From Marinobacterium mangrovicola (GTDB lineage: Bacteria > Pseudomonadota > Gammaproteobacteria > Pseudomonadales > Balneatricaceae): a stretch of 64,000 nt of DNA. The notes below the pieces were generated by a model, which was not told the DNA's origin, made no database searches, and was given only the letters and a program-made list of their open reading frames with translations. This document shows positions 35,709 through 45,258 of this stretch, in pieces. The first letter of the stretch is position 1. Every line of letters begins with the position of its first letter. The stretch lies in the NCBI RefSeq assembly GCF_004339595.1, contig NZ_SMFU01000007.1, positions 62,001-126,000 of the forward strand. Reading direction: 5' to 3'. Both the position numbers and the translations under genes were made by a program.

Positions 35709-36629
35709 ATGTTGGAAGAAAGGATGTCAGCCCCTCTGTTCGATAGCCGTTTTACCTGCGCCGAGGTCAGTCGGGGCGATGTGAGTATCAATCTGGTTCA
35801 CGGCGGTAGCGGCCCGCCGCTGTTGCTGATTCACGGTTACCCGCAGACCCACGTTATCTGGCACCGCATCGCTCCACTGCTGGCGGATCATTTTCACCTT
35901 ATCTGTCCGGACCTGAGGGGCTACGGCGATAGCGCCAAGCCCGCAGGGCTGCCCGATCACAGTAACTACTCCAAGCGAGAAATGGCTGCGGATATGATCG
36001 CCGTGATGGACCATTTCGGCTATCAGCGCTTCGCGGTGGGCGGCCATGATCGTGGTGCCCGGGTCACTCACCGGCTGGCGCTGGATTATCCCGAACGGGT
36101 TGAGCGTGCCTGCGTCATGGATATCGCGCCGACGCTGCATATGTTCGACCACACCGATCAGGCGTTTGCCACCGGTTACTACCACTGGTTTTTCCTGATT
36201 CAGCCGGATGGTTTGCCCGAGCATCTGATCGGCCAGGACCCGGATTACTACCTCAATGAAAAACTGAAACGCTGGGCGGCGCCAGGCGCTGACTTTGCGC
36301 CCGCGGCCAGAGCCGAGTATCTTCGCTGTTTCCGTAATCCAAAGGCGATTCACGGCTCCTGCGAGGATTACCGCGCCGCCGCCGGCATCGACCTGGAGCA
36401 CGACCGCGCCGATCGCGGACGATCTGTCGACTGTCCACTGCTGGTGCTCTGGGGCGCCAGGGGCTTTGTACATCGCACCTATGATCTGTTGTCTGTCTGG
36501 CGGAATTACGCCAGGGATGTCAGCGGATATCCGCTTGAATGTGGGCACTTCCTGCCGGAAGAACAGCCGGATGAGCTGGCCGCGGCGCTGAAGACGTTCT
36601 GCCAGGTCGAGAATAACGCCAAACAATAA
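35709..36629 (+). CDS. Alpha/beta hydrolase, fluoroacetate/haloacetate dehalogenase-like
   Basis: The 306-residue enzyme has the alpha/beta-hydrolase core LLLIHGYPQTHVIWHRIAP. The nucleophile elbow is VGGHDRGARVTHRLALDYP, with Asp rather than Ser. A later acid is present, and the catalytic histidine is in CGHFLPEE. The Asp-Arg-x-x-Arg pattern, the YYHWFFLIQP cap segment and RGYGDS are all features of fluoroacetate dehalogenases. Epoxide hydrolase is the main alternative, since it shares the Asp nucleophile. A later in-frame ATG (35724) also has a ribosome site. The next gene, a carrier, follows by 15 bases. Confidence 0.83.
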   Translation: MLEERMSAPLFDSRFTCAEVSRGDVSINLVHGGSGPPLLLIHGYPQTHVIWHRIAPLLADHFHLICPDLRGYGDSAKPAGLPDHSNYSKREMAADMIAVMDHFGYQRFAVGGHDRGARVTHRLALDYPERVERACVMDIAPTLHMFDHTDQAFATGYYHWFFLIQPDGLPEHLIGQDPDYYLNEKLKRWAAPGADFAPAARAEYLRCFRNPKAIHGSCEDYRAAAGIDLEHDRADRGRSVDCPLLVLWGARGFVHRTYDLLSVWRNYARDVSGYPLECGHFLPEEQPDELAAALKTFCQVENNAKQ

Positions 36630-36644
36630 TAAGGAATGTTATCG

Positions 36645-38036
36645 ATGTCGTGGATTCGCCGCCCGGCCAATCTGATCATGCTGCTGTTGCTGCCCCTGGC
36701 TCTCTGGGTCGCTATCGCGCCGATCGCGCCTTTGACACCGCTGCAGGGGCGCAGTCTTGCGATTGTTATCCTTACTCTTGGGCTGCTGGTCACCAACGCG
36801 CTGCCTGGTTATATGACCGCGCTGCTGTTCTTTCTGGCAGCGCTGCTCAGTGGCATCGCACCGCCGGACGAGGTGTTCTCCGGCTTCTCTTCCGGTGCGC
36901 TCTGGCTGATCTTCTCCGGCATGGTGATCGGGCTTGCTATCAAATCAACAGGACTCGGTGCACGTATCGCCGGGTTGCTCGGCCATCACCTCGATGGCAG
37001 CTACGCGCGGCTGGTGTTTGGTCTCATAGCGGCCTGCACGCTGCTGGGCTTTCTGATGCCGTCCTCCATGGGCCGAGCGGTGATGATGATTCCTATCGGA
37101 CTGGCGATCGCCGATCGCTGCGGCTTTATGTCTGGCTCCCGCGGTCGTACCGGTGTGGTGCTGGCGGTGGCTTTTGGTTGCCATATGCCTACCTTTGCCA
37201 TTCTCCCCGCCAATATCCCCAATATGGTGATGATCGGCTCCGCCGAGACCGTGCTGGATATGACCTTTAGCTACACCCACTACCTGCTGCTGCATTTTCC
37301 CGTGCTTGGTGTGCTTAAAGCCCTGGTGATCGGCGGATTGATTGTCTGGTTTTTCCGCGAGCAATCCGATGCGGAGGCGGCGGTGGGGCCTGCTGAGACA
37401 GCAAGCGATGCAGGGCAGGGCCAGTTGCGCCTGCTGGTGGTACTGGCGTTGGCACTGGGGTTCTGGATGACCGACAGCCTGCACGGTATCAGTCCCGCCT
37501 GGGTGGGGTTGGCGGCGGCCTGCATCCTGCTTTTACCGGGTATAGGGCTGGTGGGCGGCAAGCAGCTTTCCGAGGGTGTGGACTTCACCCTGCTGCTGTT
37601 TATCACCGGTATTCTCGGTCTGGGACAACTGGTGGCCAGCACCGGCCTCGGCGATCTGCTGGCGGTCTGGCTGGAACAGCTGCTGCCGCTGCAGCAGGGG
37701 GCCGACTTCCTGAACTATATGTCTCTGAGCCTGATGTCCTTTGTGGTCAGCCTGGTGGCAACGCTGCCCGGCGTACCCGTGGTATTAACGCCGGTGGCGT
37801 CGGAGCTGGCGGCGCAGACCGGCTGGAGTACCGAAGCGGTGGTGATGACCCAGGTGCTGGGTTTCTCCACCGTGCTTTTCCCCTATCAATCCGGCCCGCT
37901 GTTGGTGTCGATGCAGCTGGCCAAGGAGCCGCTGGGGCATCTGCTGAAGATTACCGTGCCGCTGACCCTGATCACCCTGTTTGTGCTGCTGCCGCTGGAT
38001 TACCTCTGGTGGCTATTGATCGGCGAGATCGGCTAG
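36645..38036 (+). CDS. SLC13 family (DASS) anion permease
   Basis: The 463-residue protein has about 11 hydrophobic helices and the SLC13/DASS signatures: LMPSSMGRAVMMIPIGLAIA in the first half and LVATLPGVPVVLTPVASELA plus QVLGFSTVLFPYQSGPLL in the second. These carriers move dicarboxylates, sulfate or sulfonates with sodium. The start at 36645 is preceded by AAGGA at nine bases; an ATG at 36636 is too close to that site. Closeness to the dehalogenase-like gene (15 bases) suggests that it may import that enzyme's substrate, which is an inference. Confidence 0.85.
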   Translation: MSWIRRPANLIMLLLLPLALWVAIAPIAPLTPLQGRSLAIVILTLGLLVTNALPGYMTALLFFLAALLSGIAPPDEVFSGFSSGALWLIFSGMVIGLAIKSTGLGARIAGLLGHHLDGSYARLVFGLIAACTLLGFLMPSSMGRAVMMIPIGLAIADRCGFMSGSRGRTGVVLAVAFGCHMPTFAILPANIPNMVMIGSAETVLDMTFSYTHYLLLHFPVLGVLKALVIGGLIVWFFREQSDAEAAVGPAETASDAGQGQLRLLVVLALALGFWMTDSLHGISPAWVGLAAACILLLPGIGLVGGKQLSEGVDFTLLLFITGILGLGQLVASTGLGDLLAVWLEQLLPLQQGADFLNYMSLSLMSFVVSLVATLPGVPVVLTPVASELAAQTGWSTEAVVMTQVLGFSTVLFPYQSGPLLVSMQLAKEPLGHLLKITVPLTLITLFVLLPLDYLWWLLIGEIG

Positions 38037-38049
38037 ACGCCTAACCGGC

Positions 38050-38952
38050 TTATTTCGCTTTGCGCGAGGTCTGTGCGATCAGCAGTTCGCGCAGGGTGCG
38101 GATAAACGGCTCGCGGCTGCGGCCGCGGCGGCAGATCATCGAGAAGGGCGCCTGGTAGCCGAATTCGGCGGGTACCAGCGGCCTTAGCCGACCCTGTTTC
38201 ACAAATGGCTGGGCGTAGTGCTCCGGCAGATAGCCGACAAAGCGGCCGGACAGGATCAGTGCCAGCTGTGCCTCCATGCTCTCCACGGTGGCGGTACTGT
38301 GGCCGAAGCCGCGCTTGCGCAGGTCCGCCATGTTCCAGTAGCTGCGGGTGACCAAACCATACTGGGTGATGGTTTCCGGCGGGATGCGGCGCTGGGTAAA
38401 CAGCGGATGCAGGTCACTGCAGTAGAGCCAGTGCTGCTCGCGGTAAAGCTTCTCCTCGATCACGTTATTGGTGCTCGAGGGGTAGTTACCGATCGCCAGG
38501 TCCAGCTGATTGTTCAGAATTCCCTGTACCTGTTCGTAGGGGCTGCGGATCTGCAGATTGAAATGCACCGCCGGAAAGCGGTCGTTGAACTGGCGCAGAA
38601 TCTCCGGCAGTGAAAGCGCTTCGTCCATCACCGTGGCATCCAGTACCGCCAGGGTGAAAGTCCCACCCTTATCGCCTTTCAGCGCTTCCGCCTGGCGCTC
38701 CATTGATTCGTACTCGTCGAGCAGTTTCACCGACTGATGCAGAAACTGCTGTCCCTTCTCGGTTAGCGAAAAGCCGGAACGGCCGCGCTGGCAGAGCACG
38801 AAACCAAGGTGGCTCTCCAGTTCGCTCATGTAGTTGCTGATCGCGGAAGCGGTGAGCTTCAGCTCCTGCTGAGCCCCTGAGTAGCCCTGGTGCTGGACCA
38901 CGGTTACAAATACTTCCAGCAGCCTGATGTTAAGACGCTTGTCCGGTCTCAT
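38050..38952 (-). CDS. LysR-family transcriptional regulator
   Basis: The 300-residue protein has an N-terminal winged helix (LNIRLLEVFVTVVQHQGYSGAQQELKLTASAISNYM) and a periplasmic-binding-like effector domain (GTFTLAVLDATVMDEAL, LDLAIGNYP). It is divergent from the ureohydrolase/dioxygenase/ABC operon that begins at 39103, with a 150-base shared control region. By the usual LysR logic, it should control that operon and respond to the compound the operon handles. It converges with the SLC13 gene, whose last codon is 13 bases away. Confidence 0.92.
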   Translation of the reverse strand: MRPDKRLNIRLLEVFVTVVQHQGYSGAQQELKLTASAISNYMSELESHLGFVLCQRGRSGFSLTEKGQQFLHQSVKLLDEYESMERQAEALKGDKGGTFTLAVLDATVMDEALSLPEILRQFNDRFPAVHFNLQIRSPYEQVQGILNNQLDLAIGNYPSSTNNVIEEKLYREQHWLYCSDLHPLFTQRRIPPETITQYGLVTRSYWNMADLRKRGFGHSTATVESMEAQLALILSGRFVGYLPEHYAQPFVKQGRLRPLVPAEFGYQAPFSMICRRGRSREPFIRTLRELLIAQTSRKAK

Positions 38953-38978
38953 GCGCGATTTCTATCCCGTTTTTTACT

Positions 38979-38997
38979 TCAGTAATTTGTGAACTGA
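38979..38997. promoter_or_regulatory. Candidate LysR-type operator
   Basis: TCAGT (38979-38983) and ACTGA (38993-38997) form an inverted repeat with a 9-base spacer, fitting the T-N11-A rule for LysR sites. It lies in the intergenic region 26 bases upstream of the regulator and about 105 bases before the ureohydrolase. Confidence 0.5.
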
Positions 38998-39102
38998 TTA
39001 TTTTTGATTTGCTATTTAACCGTCAAGTTGCCGTTCCTAAGATGGATCTAGATTCATTCATTTGGGCCTCAGGCAGGACCTGGAAACAGAGGGTTAAGAG
39101 TT

Positions 39103-40053
39103 ATGGAAAAGCAACTTCATCAGCCGCAGAGTGGAAACGACATGCCCCGCTTCGGCGGCCGCGCGACGATGATGCGACTGCCGTTTGTGGAGGAGCTTGA
39201 GGGACTGGATGCAGCATTCGTTGGTATCCCGTTGGATGTGGGTACCTCCCAGCGTGCAGGAACCCGTTACGGACCGCGCCAGATACGTGCCGAGTCGGTG
39301 ATGATCCGTCCGTACAACATGGCGACCGGCGCTGCGCCTTTCGATGCCCTGTCCGTGGCCGATATCGGCGATGTACCGATCAACACCTACAGTCTGCTGA
39401 AGTCGGTCGACATCATCGAAGACTACTACACCCGTCTGAACGATTACCCGCTGATCCCGCTGACGCTGGGCGGTGATCATACCCTGACCCTGCCGATTCT
39501 GCGCGCCATCGCCAAGAAACACGGCCCGGTGGGCCTGATCCATGTGGACGCCCACACCGACACCAACGACAACATGTTCGGTGAGAAAATCGCCCACGGC
39601 ACCACCTTCCGCCGCGCAGTGGAAGAGGGGCTGCTGGACCTGAACCGTGTTGTACAGATCGGTCAGCGCGCCCAGGGGTATTCTGCCGATGACTTCAAGT
39701 GGGGCGAGCGCCAGGGATTCCGCCTGGTGACCGCCGAGCAGTGCTGGCACAAGTCGCTGGAACCGCTGATGGCGGAAGTTCGCGAGCAGATCGGCGATGG
39801 CCCTGTCTATCTCTCCTTCGATATCGACGGTATCGACCCCGCCTGGGCGCCGGGTACCGGCACGCCGGAAGTGGGTGGCCTGACTTCGATCCAGGGGCTG
39901 GAGATCGTACGTGGCTGCAAGGGCCTGAACCTGATCGGTGCCGACCTGGTTGAAGTGGCACCGGCTTATGACATCAGCGGTAACACCTCGCAGCTGGCGG
40001 CCAACCTGCTTTACGAAATGCTGTGTGTCTTGCCGGGCGTGAACTACCGCTAA
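39103..40053 (+). CDS. Guanidinobutyrase/agmatinase-family ureohydrolase
   Basis: These Mn- or Ni-dependent enzymes split urea from a guanidino group. The 316-residue protein has all metal motifs: LTLGGDHTLTLP, IHVDAHTDTND and YLSFDIDGIDPAWAPGTGTPE. Its N-terminus (MPRFGGRATMMRLP) and the GTRYGPRQIRAESVMIRPYN loop resemble Pseudomonas GbuA/GpuA (guanidinobutyrase/guanidinopropionase) more than arginine-decarboxylase-linked agmatinases. Guanidinobutyrate, guanidinopropionate or a related acid is the best guess; guanidine itself is possible, because this superfamily includes guanidine hydrolases. It is the first gene of the LysR-controlled operon. Confidence 0.9.
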   Translation: MEKQLHQPQSGNDMPRFGGRATMMRLPFVEELEGLDAAFVGIPLDVGTSQRAGTRYGPRQIRAESVMIRPYNMATGAAPFDALSVADIGDVPINTYSLLKSVDIIEDYYTRLNDYPLIPLTLGGDHTLTLPILRAIAKKHGPVGLIHVDAHTDTNDNMFGEKIAHGTTFRRAVEEGLLDLNRVVQIGQRAQGYSADDFKWGERQGFRLVTAEQCWHKSLEPLMAEVREQIGDGPVYLSFDIDGIDPAWAPGTGTPEVGGLTSIQGLEIVRGCKGLNLIGADLVEVAPAYDISGNTSQLAANLLYEMLCVLPGVNYR

Positions 40054-40078
40054 GCCGGGACGGATTGAGGAGTACCGC

Positions 40079-40924
40079 ATGGAACTGGATATTTTTCGCA
40101 CCCTCTGGGGGGTGACGGCGCCGCTGGAAAGCTATGCCGAACAGCTGAAAAGCGTTGGTTTTACCGGTGTCGAGGCCCGCATAGCGGCGACCTCTGAAGA
40201 GCGTAAAGCGTTTCGTCAGGCACTGGATAATACCGGCATGGAGCATATCGCCATCCTGTTCACTGGCGGCGATGTAATCCCGGACCAGTTCGAGACCAGC
40301 GCCGATCATCTGGCGCGTATGGACCGGCTACTCGATGCGGCGGGCGAGCTGTCGCCGCGCTTTATCAACGTGTTGCCGGGTAATGACCGCTGGGCGATGT
40401 CGGAGCAGGTGGAGTTTTTTGGCAGGGCGCAGGAGCTGGCCGACAAGCACGGCATCCTCTGCAGCTTTGAAACCCATCGCGGCACGTCGCTGTACAGCCC
40501 CTGGGTGACGCTGGATCTGATCCGTCAGCTGCCGCAGCTGCAGTTCACCACCGATATCAGCCACTGGGTGCTGGTCTGCGAGCGTTTGCTGAACCATTCC
40601 AAGGATGACCTCAGCGCCTTTATCGACCGGGTTCACCACGTTCAGGCCCGTGTCGGTTATGACCAGGGGCCGCAGGTACCGCACCCGGATGCACCGGAGT
40701 ACCGGAGCCAGCTCGAATTTCACCAGTCGATCTGGGAAGCGGTGTGGCGCAAGCATATCGAGAAAGGCTATGAGCGCAGCACGCTGACCACCGAGTTTGG
40801 CCCTGACGGTTACCTGCATCACCTGCCGTTTACCAACGTGCCGGTGGCCGATCTCTGGTCGCTGAACGAGCGCATGGCGATCGAAGAGCGCCGTCATTTC
40901 AACCAATTCATCCAGTCTGTTTAG
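40079..40924 (+). CDS. Sugar-phosphate isomerase/epimerase-like TIM-barrel protein
   Basis: The 281-residue protein belongs to the xylose-isomerase-like TIM-barrel superfamily. It has GFTGVEARIA near residue 24, the middle strand ILCSFETHRGTSLYSPW with Glu and His suited to metal binding, QFTTDISHWVLVCERLL, and VHHVQARVGYDQGPQVPHP. Members are isomerases, epimerases, dehydratases or endonucleases, so the reaction is open. It sits 25 bases after the ureohydrolase and 10 before the dioxygenase, tightly within the operon, implying that it acts on the same small molecule. Confidence 0.82.
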   Translation: MELDIFRTLWGVTAPLESYAEQLKSVGFTGVEARIAATSEERKAFRQALDNTGMEHIAILFTGGDVIPDQFETSADHLARMDRLLDAAGELSPRFINVLPGNDRWAMSEQVEFFGRAQELADKHGILCSFETHRGTSLYSPWVTLDLIRQLPQLQFTTDISHWVLVCERLLNHSKDDLSAFIDRVHHVQARVGYDQGPQVPHPDAPEYRSQLEFHQSIWEAVWRKHIEKGYERSTLTTEFGPDGYLHHLPFTNVPVADLWSLNERMAIEERRHFNQFIQSV

Positions 40925-40934
40925 GAAGTAGATA

Positions 40935-42023
40935 ATGAGCAGTCAGACAAGCAGCGTCACTGAAGCAAAAGGTCAGGAAACCAGCGCTTTTCAGTCGATT
41001 CCGCTGGTGAACGTATCAGGTCTGTTCAGCGATAACCTGGACGATCGCAAACAGGTTGCCGCAGAGATGGGCAAGGCAGCCCGTGAGGTGGGTTTCCTCT
41101 ATGTGACCGGTCACGGCATTCCCAAGCAGAAGATCGCCAAGCTGCGTGAAGCGGCCAAGTGGTTCTTCGCCCAGTCGATCGATACCAAGATGGATTACTA
41201 CATCGGTGCTTCCAAAAGCCACAAGGGCTTCGTGCCGGAGGGTGAAGAGATCTACGGCACCGGCAAGCCGGACCGCAAGGAAGCTTATGACGTGGGCTTC
41301 CCGGCGCCGGCCGATCATCCGCTGGTGCTGGCGAAAACCCCGCTGATCGGTGAGAACGAGTGGCCGGTGGATGAGAACTTCCGCGCCTGGGTGCTGGATT
41401 ACTACGAAACCGTTTTCGCCCTGGGCCGCAAGCTGTTCTCCGGATTCGCGCTGGCGCTGGATTTATCTGAGGATTATTTCGAATCTCTGGTAACCTGCCC
41501 GCCCTCAAAATTGCGCCTGATCCATTATCCCTATGATGCCGACGCTGAAGACCGCCCGGGTATTGGCGCCCATACCGATTACGAGTGCTTCACCATGCTG
41601 CTGTCCGACAAGGCTGGGCTTGAGGTGATGAACGAGGATGGCGAATGGATCGATGCTCCGCCGCTGACTGTTAAAGGGGAAAAGGGAGAGGAGGAAGCAT
41701 TGGTGATCAATATCGGCGATATGCTGGAAGTACTCACCGCCGGCCAGTTCATAGCTACCTCTCACCGGGTGCGCAAGGTGGCCGAGGAACGTTACTCCTT
41801 CCCGCTGTTCTTCGCCTGCGACTACCACACCCTGATCAAGCCGCTACCGCAGTTCAGTGAAGGGGCCGGAGAATACCGGGAGCTGAGCATTGGCGAGCAT
41901 ATGTACAGCCAGGCTCTGCAGACCTACAGCTACCTGCGCGACAAGGTCGCCAAGGGCGAACTGTCGATGCCGGAGCGGGCCACCGCGGTGAAGACCTTCG
42001 GCCATATGAAAACCACTCAATGA
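40935..42023 (+). CDS. 2-oxoglutarate/Fe(II)-dependent dioxygenase (isopenicillin N synthase family)
   Basis: The 362-residue enzyme has the DIOX_N segment ([22 protein letters not shown]) and the catalytic jelly roll. Iron ligands are in [13 protein letters not shown] (HxD) and SHRVRKV (second His), and the 2-oxoglutarate contact R-x-S is in ERYSFPLFF. It should hydroxylate or oxidatively cut an amino or guanidino substrate. Plant members of this family release guanidine from homoarginine. The operon context, with a ureohydrolase before it and an amino-acid-type ABC transporter after it, suggests a guanidino or polyamine-like substrate. The substrate cannot be read from sequence. Confidence 0.9.
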   Translation: MSSQTSSVTEAKGQETSAFQSIPLVNVSGLFSDNLDDRKQVAAEMGKAAREVGFLYVTGHGIPKQKIAKLREAAKWFFAQSIDTKMDYYIGASKSHKGFVPEGEEIYGTGKPDRKEAYDVGFPAPADHPLVLAKTPLIGENEWPVDENFRAWVLDYYETVFALGRKLFSGFALALDLSEDYFESLVTCPPSKLRLIHYPYDADAEDRPGIGAHTDYECFTMLLSDKAGLEVMNEDGEWIDAPPLTVKGEKGEEEALVINIGDMLEVLTAGQFIATSHRVRKVAEERYSFPLFFACDYHTLIKPLPQFSEGAGEYRELSIGEHMYSQALQTYSYLRDKVAKGELSMPERATAVKTFGHMKTTQ

Positions 42024-42085
42024 AACCGGCTAAACGAAAGCTAGAACAAACCAAATAACTGATAATCCCTTTGAGGAGATTGACC

Positions 42086-42883
42086 GTGAAGATGACCAAA
42101 GCGCTTGTAAAAACCGGGCTTTCCGTACTGTCTGCGGGCATCCTGAGCCAGGCTGTCAGTGCAGCACCCCTGATGACAGAGGGTGATCTGAAAGTGGGTA
42201 TGGAGATCAGCTATCCGCCGTTCGAATCTTACGACGGTGACAAAGTGGTCGGTTTTGACCCGGAAATTTCCGCTCTGCTGGCAGAGAAAATGGGAGCCAC
42301 CGCCAGCTTCCACGACACCAAGTTCACCGGCCTGATCCTGGGCCTGGGCGCCAACAAGTTTGATGCCGTTATCTCCGGTATGTACATCACCGAAGAGCGC
42401 CTGAAAAAGGCCGATGCGATTCCTTACGGCCTGACCGGCGCCTCCATCCTGGTGATGAAGGACAGCGAGGTTAAACCTCAGACCGCTGAAGATCTGTGTG
42501 GCGTTAACGTTGGTTTGCAGCAGGGTACCGCCTGGGTCAGCCAGTTGCAGAGCCTGTCTACTGATTACTGCGAAGCCAACGGCAAAGAGCCGGTAGAAAT
42601 TCAGGAATTCCCCACCGCTCCTGAAGTTTCCCAGGCGCTGATGTCCCGCAATGTGGAAGCGCAGCTGGAGATTGCCGGCGCTGCCAAGATGTTTGTTGAG
42701 CGTACCCGTGGTCGTCTCGAGATCAGCTCTCCGGAACTGGTGTATCCGCAGACCTTGGGTATGTACGTGAAACAGGGCAACACCGAAATGAAAGAGGCGC
42801 TGGAAAAGGCGCTGGAAGAGATCAAGGCTGACGGTTCTTACGCTGCTCTGATCGAGAAGTACGAGCTGACGCCGGTCGAATAA
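42086..42883 (+). CDS. ABC transporter substrate-binding protein (polar/basic amino-acid type)
   Basis: This is a periplasmic binding protein of the HisJ/GlnH family. The signal peptide ends QAVSAAP. The mature part opens GDLKVGMEISYPPFESYDG, followed by FDAVISGMYITEERLKKAD, GVNVGLQQGTAW and LVYPQTLGMYVKQGNTEMKEAL, all typical strands. I choose the GTG at 42086 because GAGGAG lies seven bases upstream; an ATG at 42092 is the alternative. The ligand is probably a cationic or guanidino amino acid or acid, judging from family and operon. Confidence 0.9.
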   Translation: MKMTKALVKTGLSVLSAGILSQAVSAAPLMTEGDLKVGMEISYPPFESYDGDKVVGFDPEISALLAEKMGATASFHDTKFTGLILGLGANKFDAVISGMYITEERLKKADAIPYGLTGASILVMKDSEVKPQTAEDLCGVNVGLQQGTAWVSQLQSLSTDYCEANGKEPVEIQEFPTAPEVSQALMSRNVEAQLEIAGAAKMFVERTRGRLEISSPELVYPQTLGMYVKQGNTEMKEALEKALEEIKADGSYAALIEKYELTPVE

Positions 42884-42917
42884 GAACGGCAGTTAATGTA
42901 AAAAACAGGAGCGAAAA

Positions 42918-44453
42918 ATGAGCCTGGATTGGGAATATTTCTTCTCGTTGTTCACCCTGGCCGCGTTTTGGAAAGCGTGTGTCACGGTGGTGGTTCTCAG
43001 TACGCTGTCGTGGGGAATTGGACTCGCTCTGGGCTTCCTCGTAGCTTCTGCAAAAATGTCCAGCCATCGTTGGCTGAATATACCTGCCAAGGTGTACGTG
43101 TGGTTCTTCCGCAGCGTACCCCTGCTGGTGGTACTGGTCTTTGTATTCAACCTGCCGCAGCTGTTTCCTTCCACCGGCTCATTCCTCGGCGTGCCGTTTA
43201 TCGCCGGCCTGGTGAGTCTGGTAGTGACTGAAGCGGCCTACATGGCAGAGATTCATCGCAGCGGCCTGCTGTCGGTGGCCAAGGGCCAGCGCGAAGCGGG
43301 CCATGCCCTGAATATCGGATTCCTCGGCGTGCAGCGGATGATCGTGATCCCCCAGGCGATCCGTATCTCCATGCCGTCGCTGATCAATGAATATGTCACC
43401 ATCATCAAGCTGAGCTCGCTGGTATCGGCGATCTCCCTGCCGGAGCTGCTACAGACCGGCCAGCGCCTCTATGCCCAGAACTTCCTGGTGCTGGAGACCC
43501 TGCTGGCAGTGGCGGTGTACTACGTGATGATCGTGACCGTGTTTGGCTCGGTGCTGCAGTGGGCCGAGAGAAAGCTCGATGTGCCTTCACGCCGCCCCGG
43601 TACGCTCAGCGATGCCGAGTGCGAACGTTTGCGTAAAGAGGCGCAGCCGTTACCGACCCGCCAGCCGGCGCCGTCCCATGGTGCGCCCAAGGCGCTGCAG
43701 CTGCGCGGCATTCAGAAATCCTACGGTGAGCACCAGGTACTCAAAAGCGTTGATATGAACGTGGGCATCGGTGAGGTGATCAGCGTGATTGGGCCGTCGG
43801 GCTCGGGTAAAACTACCCTGATCCGCACCGTGAACATGCTGGAAGAGCTCAACGGCGGCGAGATCGTGCTGTTCGGAGAGGATTTCATCAAGGGTGGCGC
43901 TACGCCGGATCGAAATCGAGTCCGTGCCGGTATGCTGCGCATCGGCATGGTGTTTCAGAGCTTCAACCTGTTCCCGCACAAAACCGCGCTGGAAAATATC
44001 ATGATGGCGCCGCGCTACCACGGTAAATCGGCCGATACAGAGGTGGGTCGCAAGCAGGCGCTGCATCTGCTGGATCGGGTCGGGCTGCTGATGCATGCGG
44101 ATAAATACCCGCATCAGCTTTCCGGCGGTCAGCAGCAGCGTGTGGCGATCGCCCGCACCCTTGCGCTCTCTCCTGATATCATCCTCTTCGATGAGCCGAC
44201 CTCGGCGCTGGATCCGGAGATGGTGGGCGAAGTGCTCAAGGTGATCCAGGATCTGGCGAAAGAGGGGATGACGCTGATCATCGTGACCCATGAGATGGAC
44301 TTTGCACTGAACGTCTCCGATCGTGTGGTGATGATGGAGCATGGCGTGATCCAGGCGGATGCGTCACCGACGCAAATCATCAACGCGGATAGCAGCACAC
44401 CGAATCTGCTGCGTGCAAGAGAGTTTATGGGTAAAGCGGAGGCAACAGCATGA
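42918..44453 (+). CDS. Fused ABC permease-ATPase of amino-acid type
   Basis: The 511-residue protein joins a HisM-type permease to a HisP/GlnQ-type ATPase. The permease half (about residues 1-225) has five helices and the EAA loop ([21 protein letters not shown]). The ATPase half starts at about 255. It has the Walker [14 protein letters not shown], the signature [17 protein letters not shown], the Walker [15 protein letters not shown] and the H-loop IVTHEMDF. A 25-30 residue Pro/Ala-rich linker joins them. Two copies would make a homodimeric importer, which explains why no second permease or ATPase gene is present. Its stop overlaps the aldolase start. Confidence 0.93.
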   Translation: MSLDWEYFFSLFTLAAFWKACVTVVVLSTLSWGIGLALGFLVASAKMSSHRWLNIPAKVYVWFFRSVPLLVVLVFVFNLPQLFPSTGSFLGVPFIAGLVSLVVTEAAYMAEIHRSGLLSVAKGQREAGHALNIGFLGVQRMIVIPQAIRISMPSLINEYVTIIKLSSLVSAISLPELLQTGQRLYAQNFLVLETLLAVAVYYVMIVTVFGSVLQWAERKLDVPSRRPGTLSDAECERLRKEAQPLPTRQPAPSHGAPKALQLRGIQKSYGEHQVLKSVDMNVGIGEVISVIGPSGSGKTTLIRTVNMLEELNGGEIVLFGEDFIKGGATPDRNRVRAGMLRIGMVFQSFNLFPHKTALENIMMAPRYHGKSADTEVGRKQALHLLDRVGLLMHADKYPHQLSGGQQQRVAIARTLALSPDIILFDEPTSALDPEMVGEVLKVIQDLAKEGMTLIIVTHEMDFALNVSDRVVMMEHGVIQADASPTQIINADSSTPNLLRAREFMGKAEATA

Positions 44454-45181
44454 TGGCAACAGAAGCGGAACTACGACGCGATCTGGCTGCTTCATACCGC
44501 CTGGCAGCGATGCTGGGCTGGGAAGACACAATCTACACTCACTTTTCCGTGCGTTTGCCGGGTGAAGGTGAACCACGCTTCCTGATCAACCCGTTCGGTT
44601 ATATGTTCGATGAGATCCGCGCCAGCGATCTTATCGTGGTCGATGTAAACGGCAAGGTGGTCGATGGCGACGCCAAATACAACCCGGCCGGCTTCACCAT
44701 CCACAGCGCTGTGCATATGGCGCGTGAAGATGCACACTGTGTCATCCACACCCATACCCTGCCGGGCATGGCGGTGGCGGCCTGTGACAAGGGGCTGCTG
44801 ACACTGAACCAGATCAGTGCCGAGTTCCATAACCGGGTCGGCTATCATCCCTACGAGGGGGTGGCGTTCAACCTGGAGGAGCGGGAGCGGATCCAGCGGT
44901 CACTGGGCGACAACATCGCGCTGATTCTGCAGAGCCACGGGCTGCTTAGTGTCGGTGAAACCATCGCGGATGCGTTCCAGGTGATGTATTACCTGAACAA
45001 GGCGTGCGAGATCCAGCTGGCGGCCGCGCAGATGGCGGCGCTGACACCGGTCTCGGAGATTCCCGAGTCGCTGGCGCAGTACGTCTGCGGCCAGTTCAAG
45101 GCGACCGAATCCGAGCGCCAGATGGTGTGGCAGGCCTGGCTGCGTAAGCTGGATCGTCTCGATCCTTCTTATAAGGACTGA
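44450..45181 (+). CDS. Class II aldolase/adducin family protein
   Basis: The 243-residue protein has the zinc-dependent aldolase fold seen in fuculose-phosphate aldolase. Metal ligands are in [14 protein letters not shown] (two His) and LQSHGLLSV (third His), with the strand [13 protein letters not shown] near the start. Activity could be aldol cleavage, epimerisation or decarboxylation. It overlaps the transporter by four bases and is the last gene before a strong terminator. It may cleave the hydroxylated product of the upstream dioxygenase, which is an inference from position only. Confidence 0.88.
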   Translation: MMATEAELRRDLAASYRLAAMLGWEDTIYTHFSVRLPGEGEPRFLINPFGYMFDEIRASDLIVVDVNGKVVDGDAKYNPAGFTIHSAVHMAREDAHCVIHTHTLPGMAVAACDKGLLTLNQISAEFHNRVGYHPYEGVAFNLEERERIQRSLGDNIALILQSHGLLSVGETIADAFQVMYYLNKACEIQLAAAQMAALTPVSEIPESLAQYVCGQFKATESERQMVWQAWLRKLDRLDPSYKD

Positions 45182-45204
45182 GTAGCGGAAATTGCATAGC
45201 AACG

Positions 45205-45234
45205 AAAAAGCCTGGGCGTATCCCAGGCTTTTTT
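45205..45234. terminator. Bidirectional intrinsic terminator
   Basis: A perfect 12-bp stem (45205-45216 with 45222-45233) has core GCCTGGG, a CGTAT loop, and an A run on one side and a T run on the other. It ends the LysR-controlled operon and the oppositely oriented PA2778-type gene. Confidence 0.93.
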
Positions 45235-45258
45235 ATGCGCGAAATGCTTTGCTGAGAC

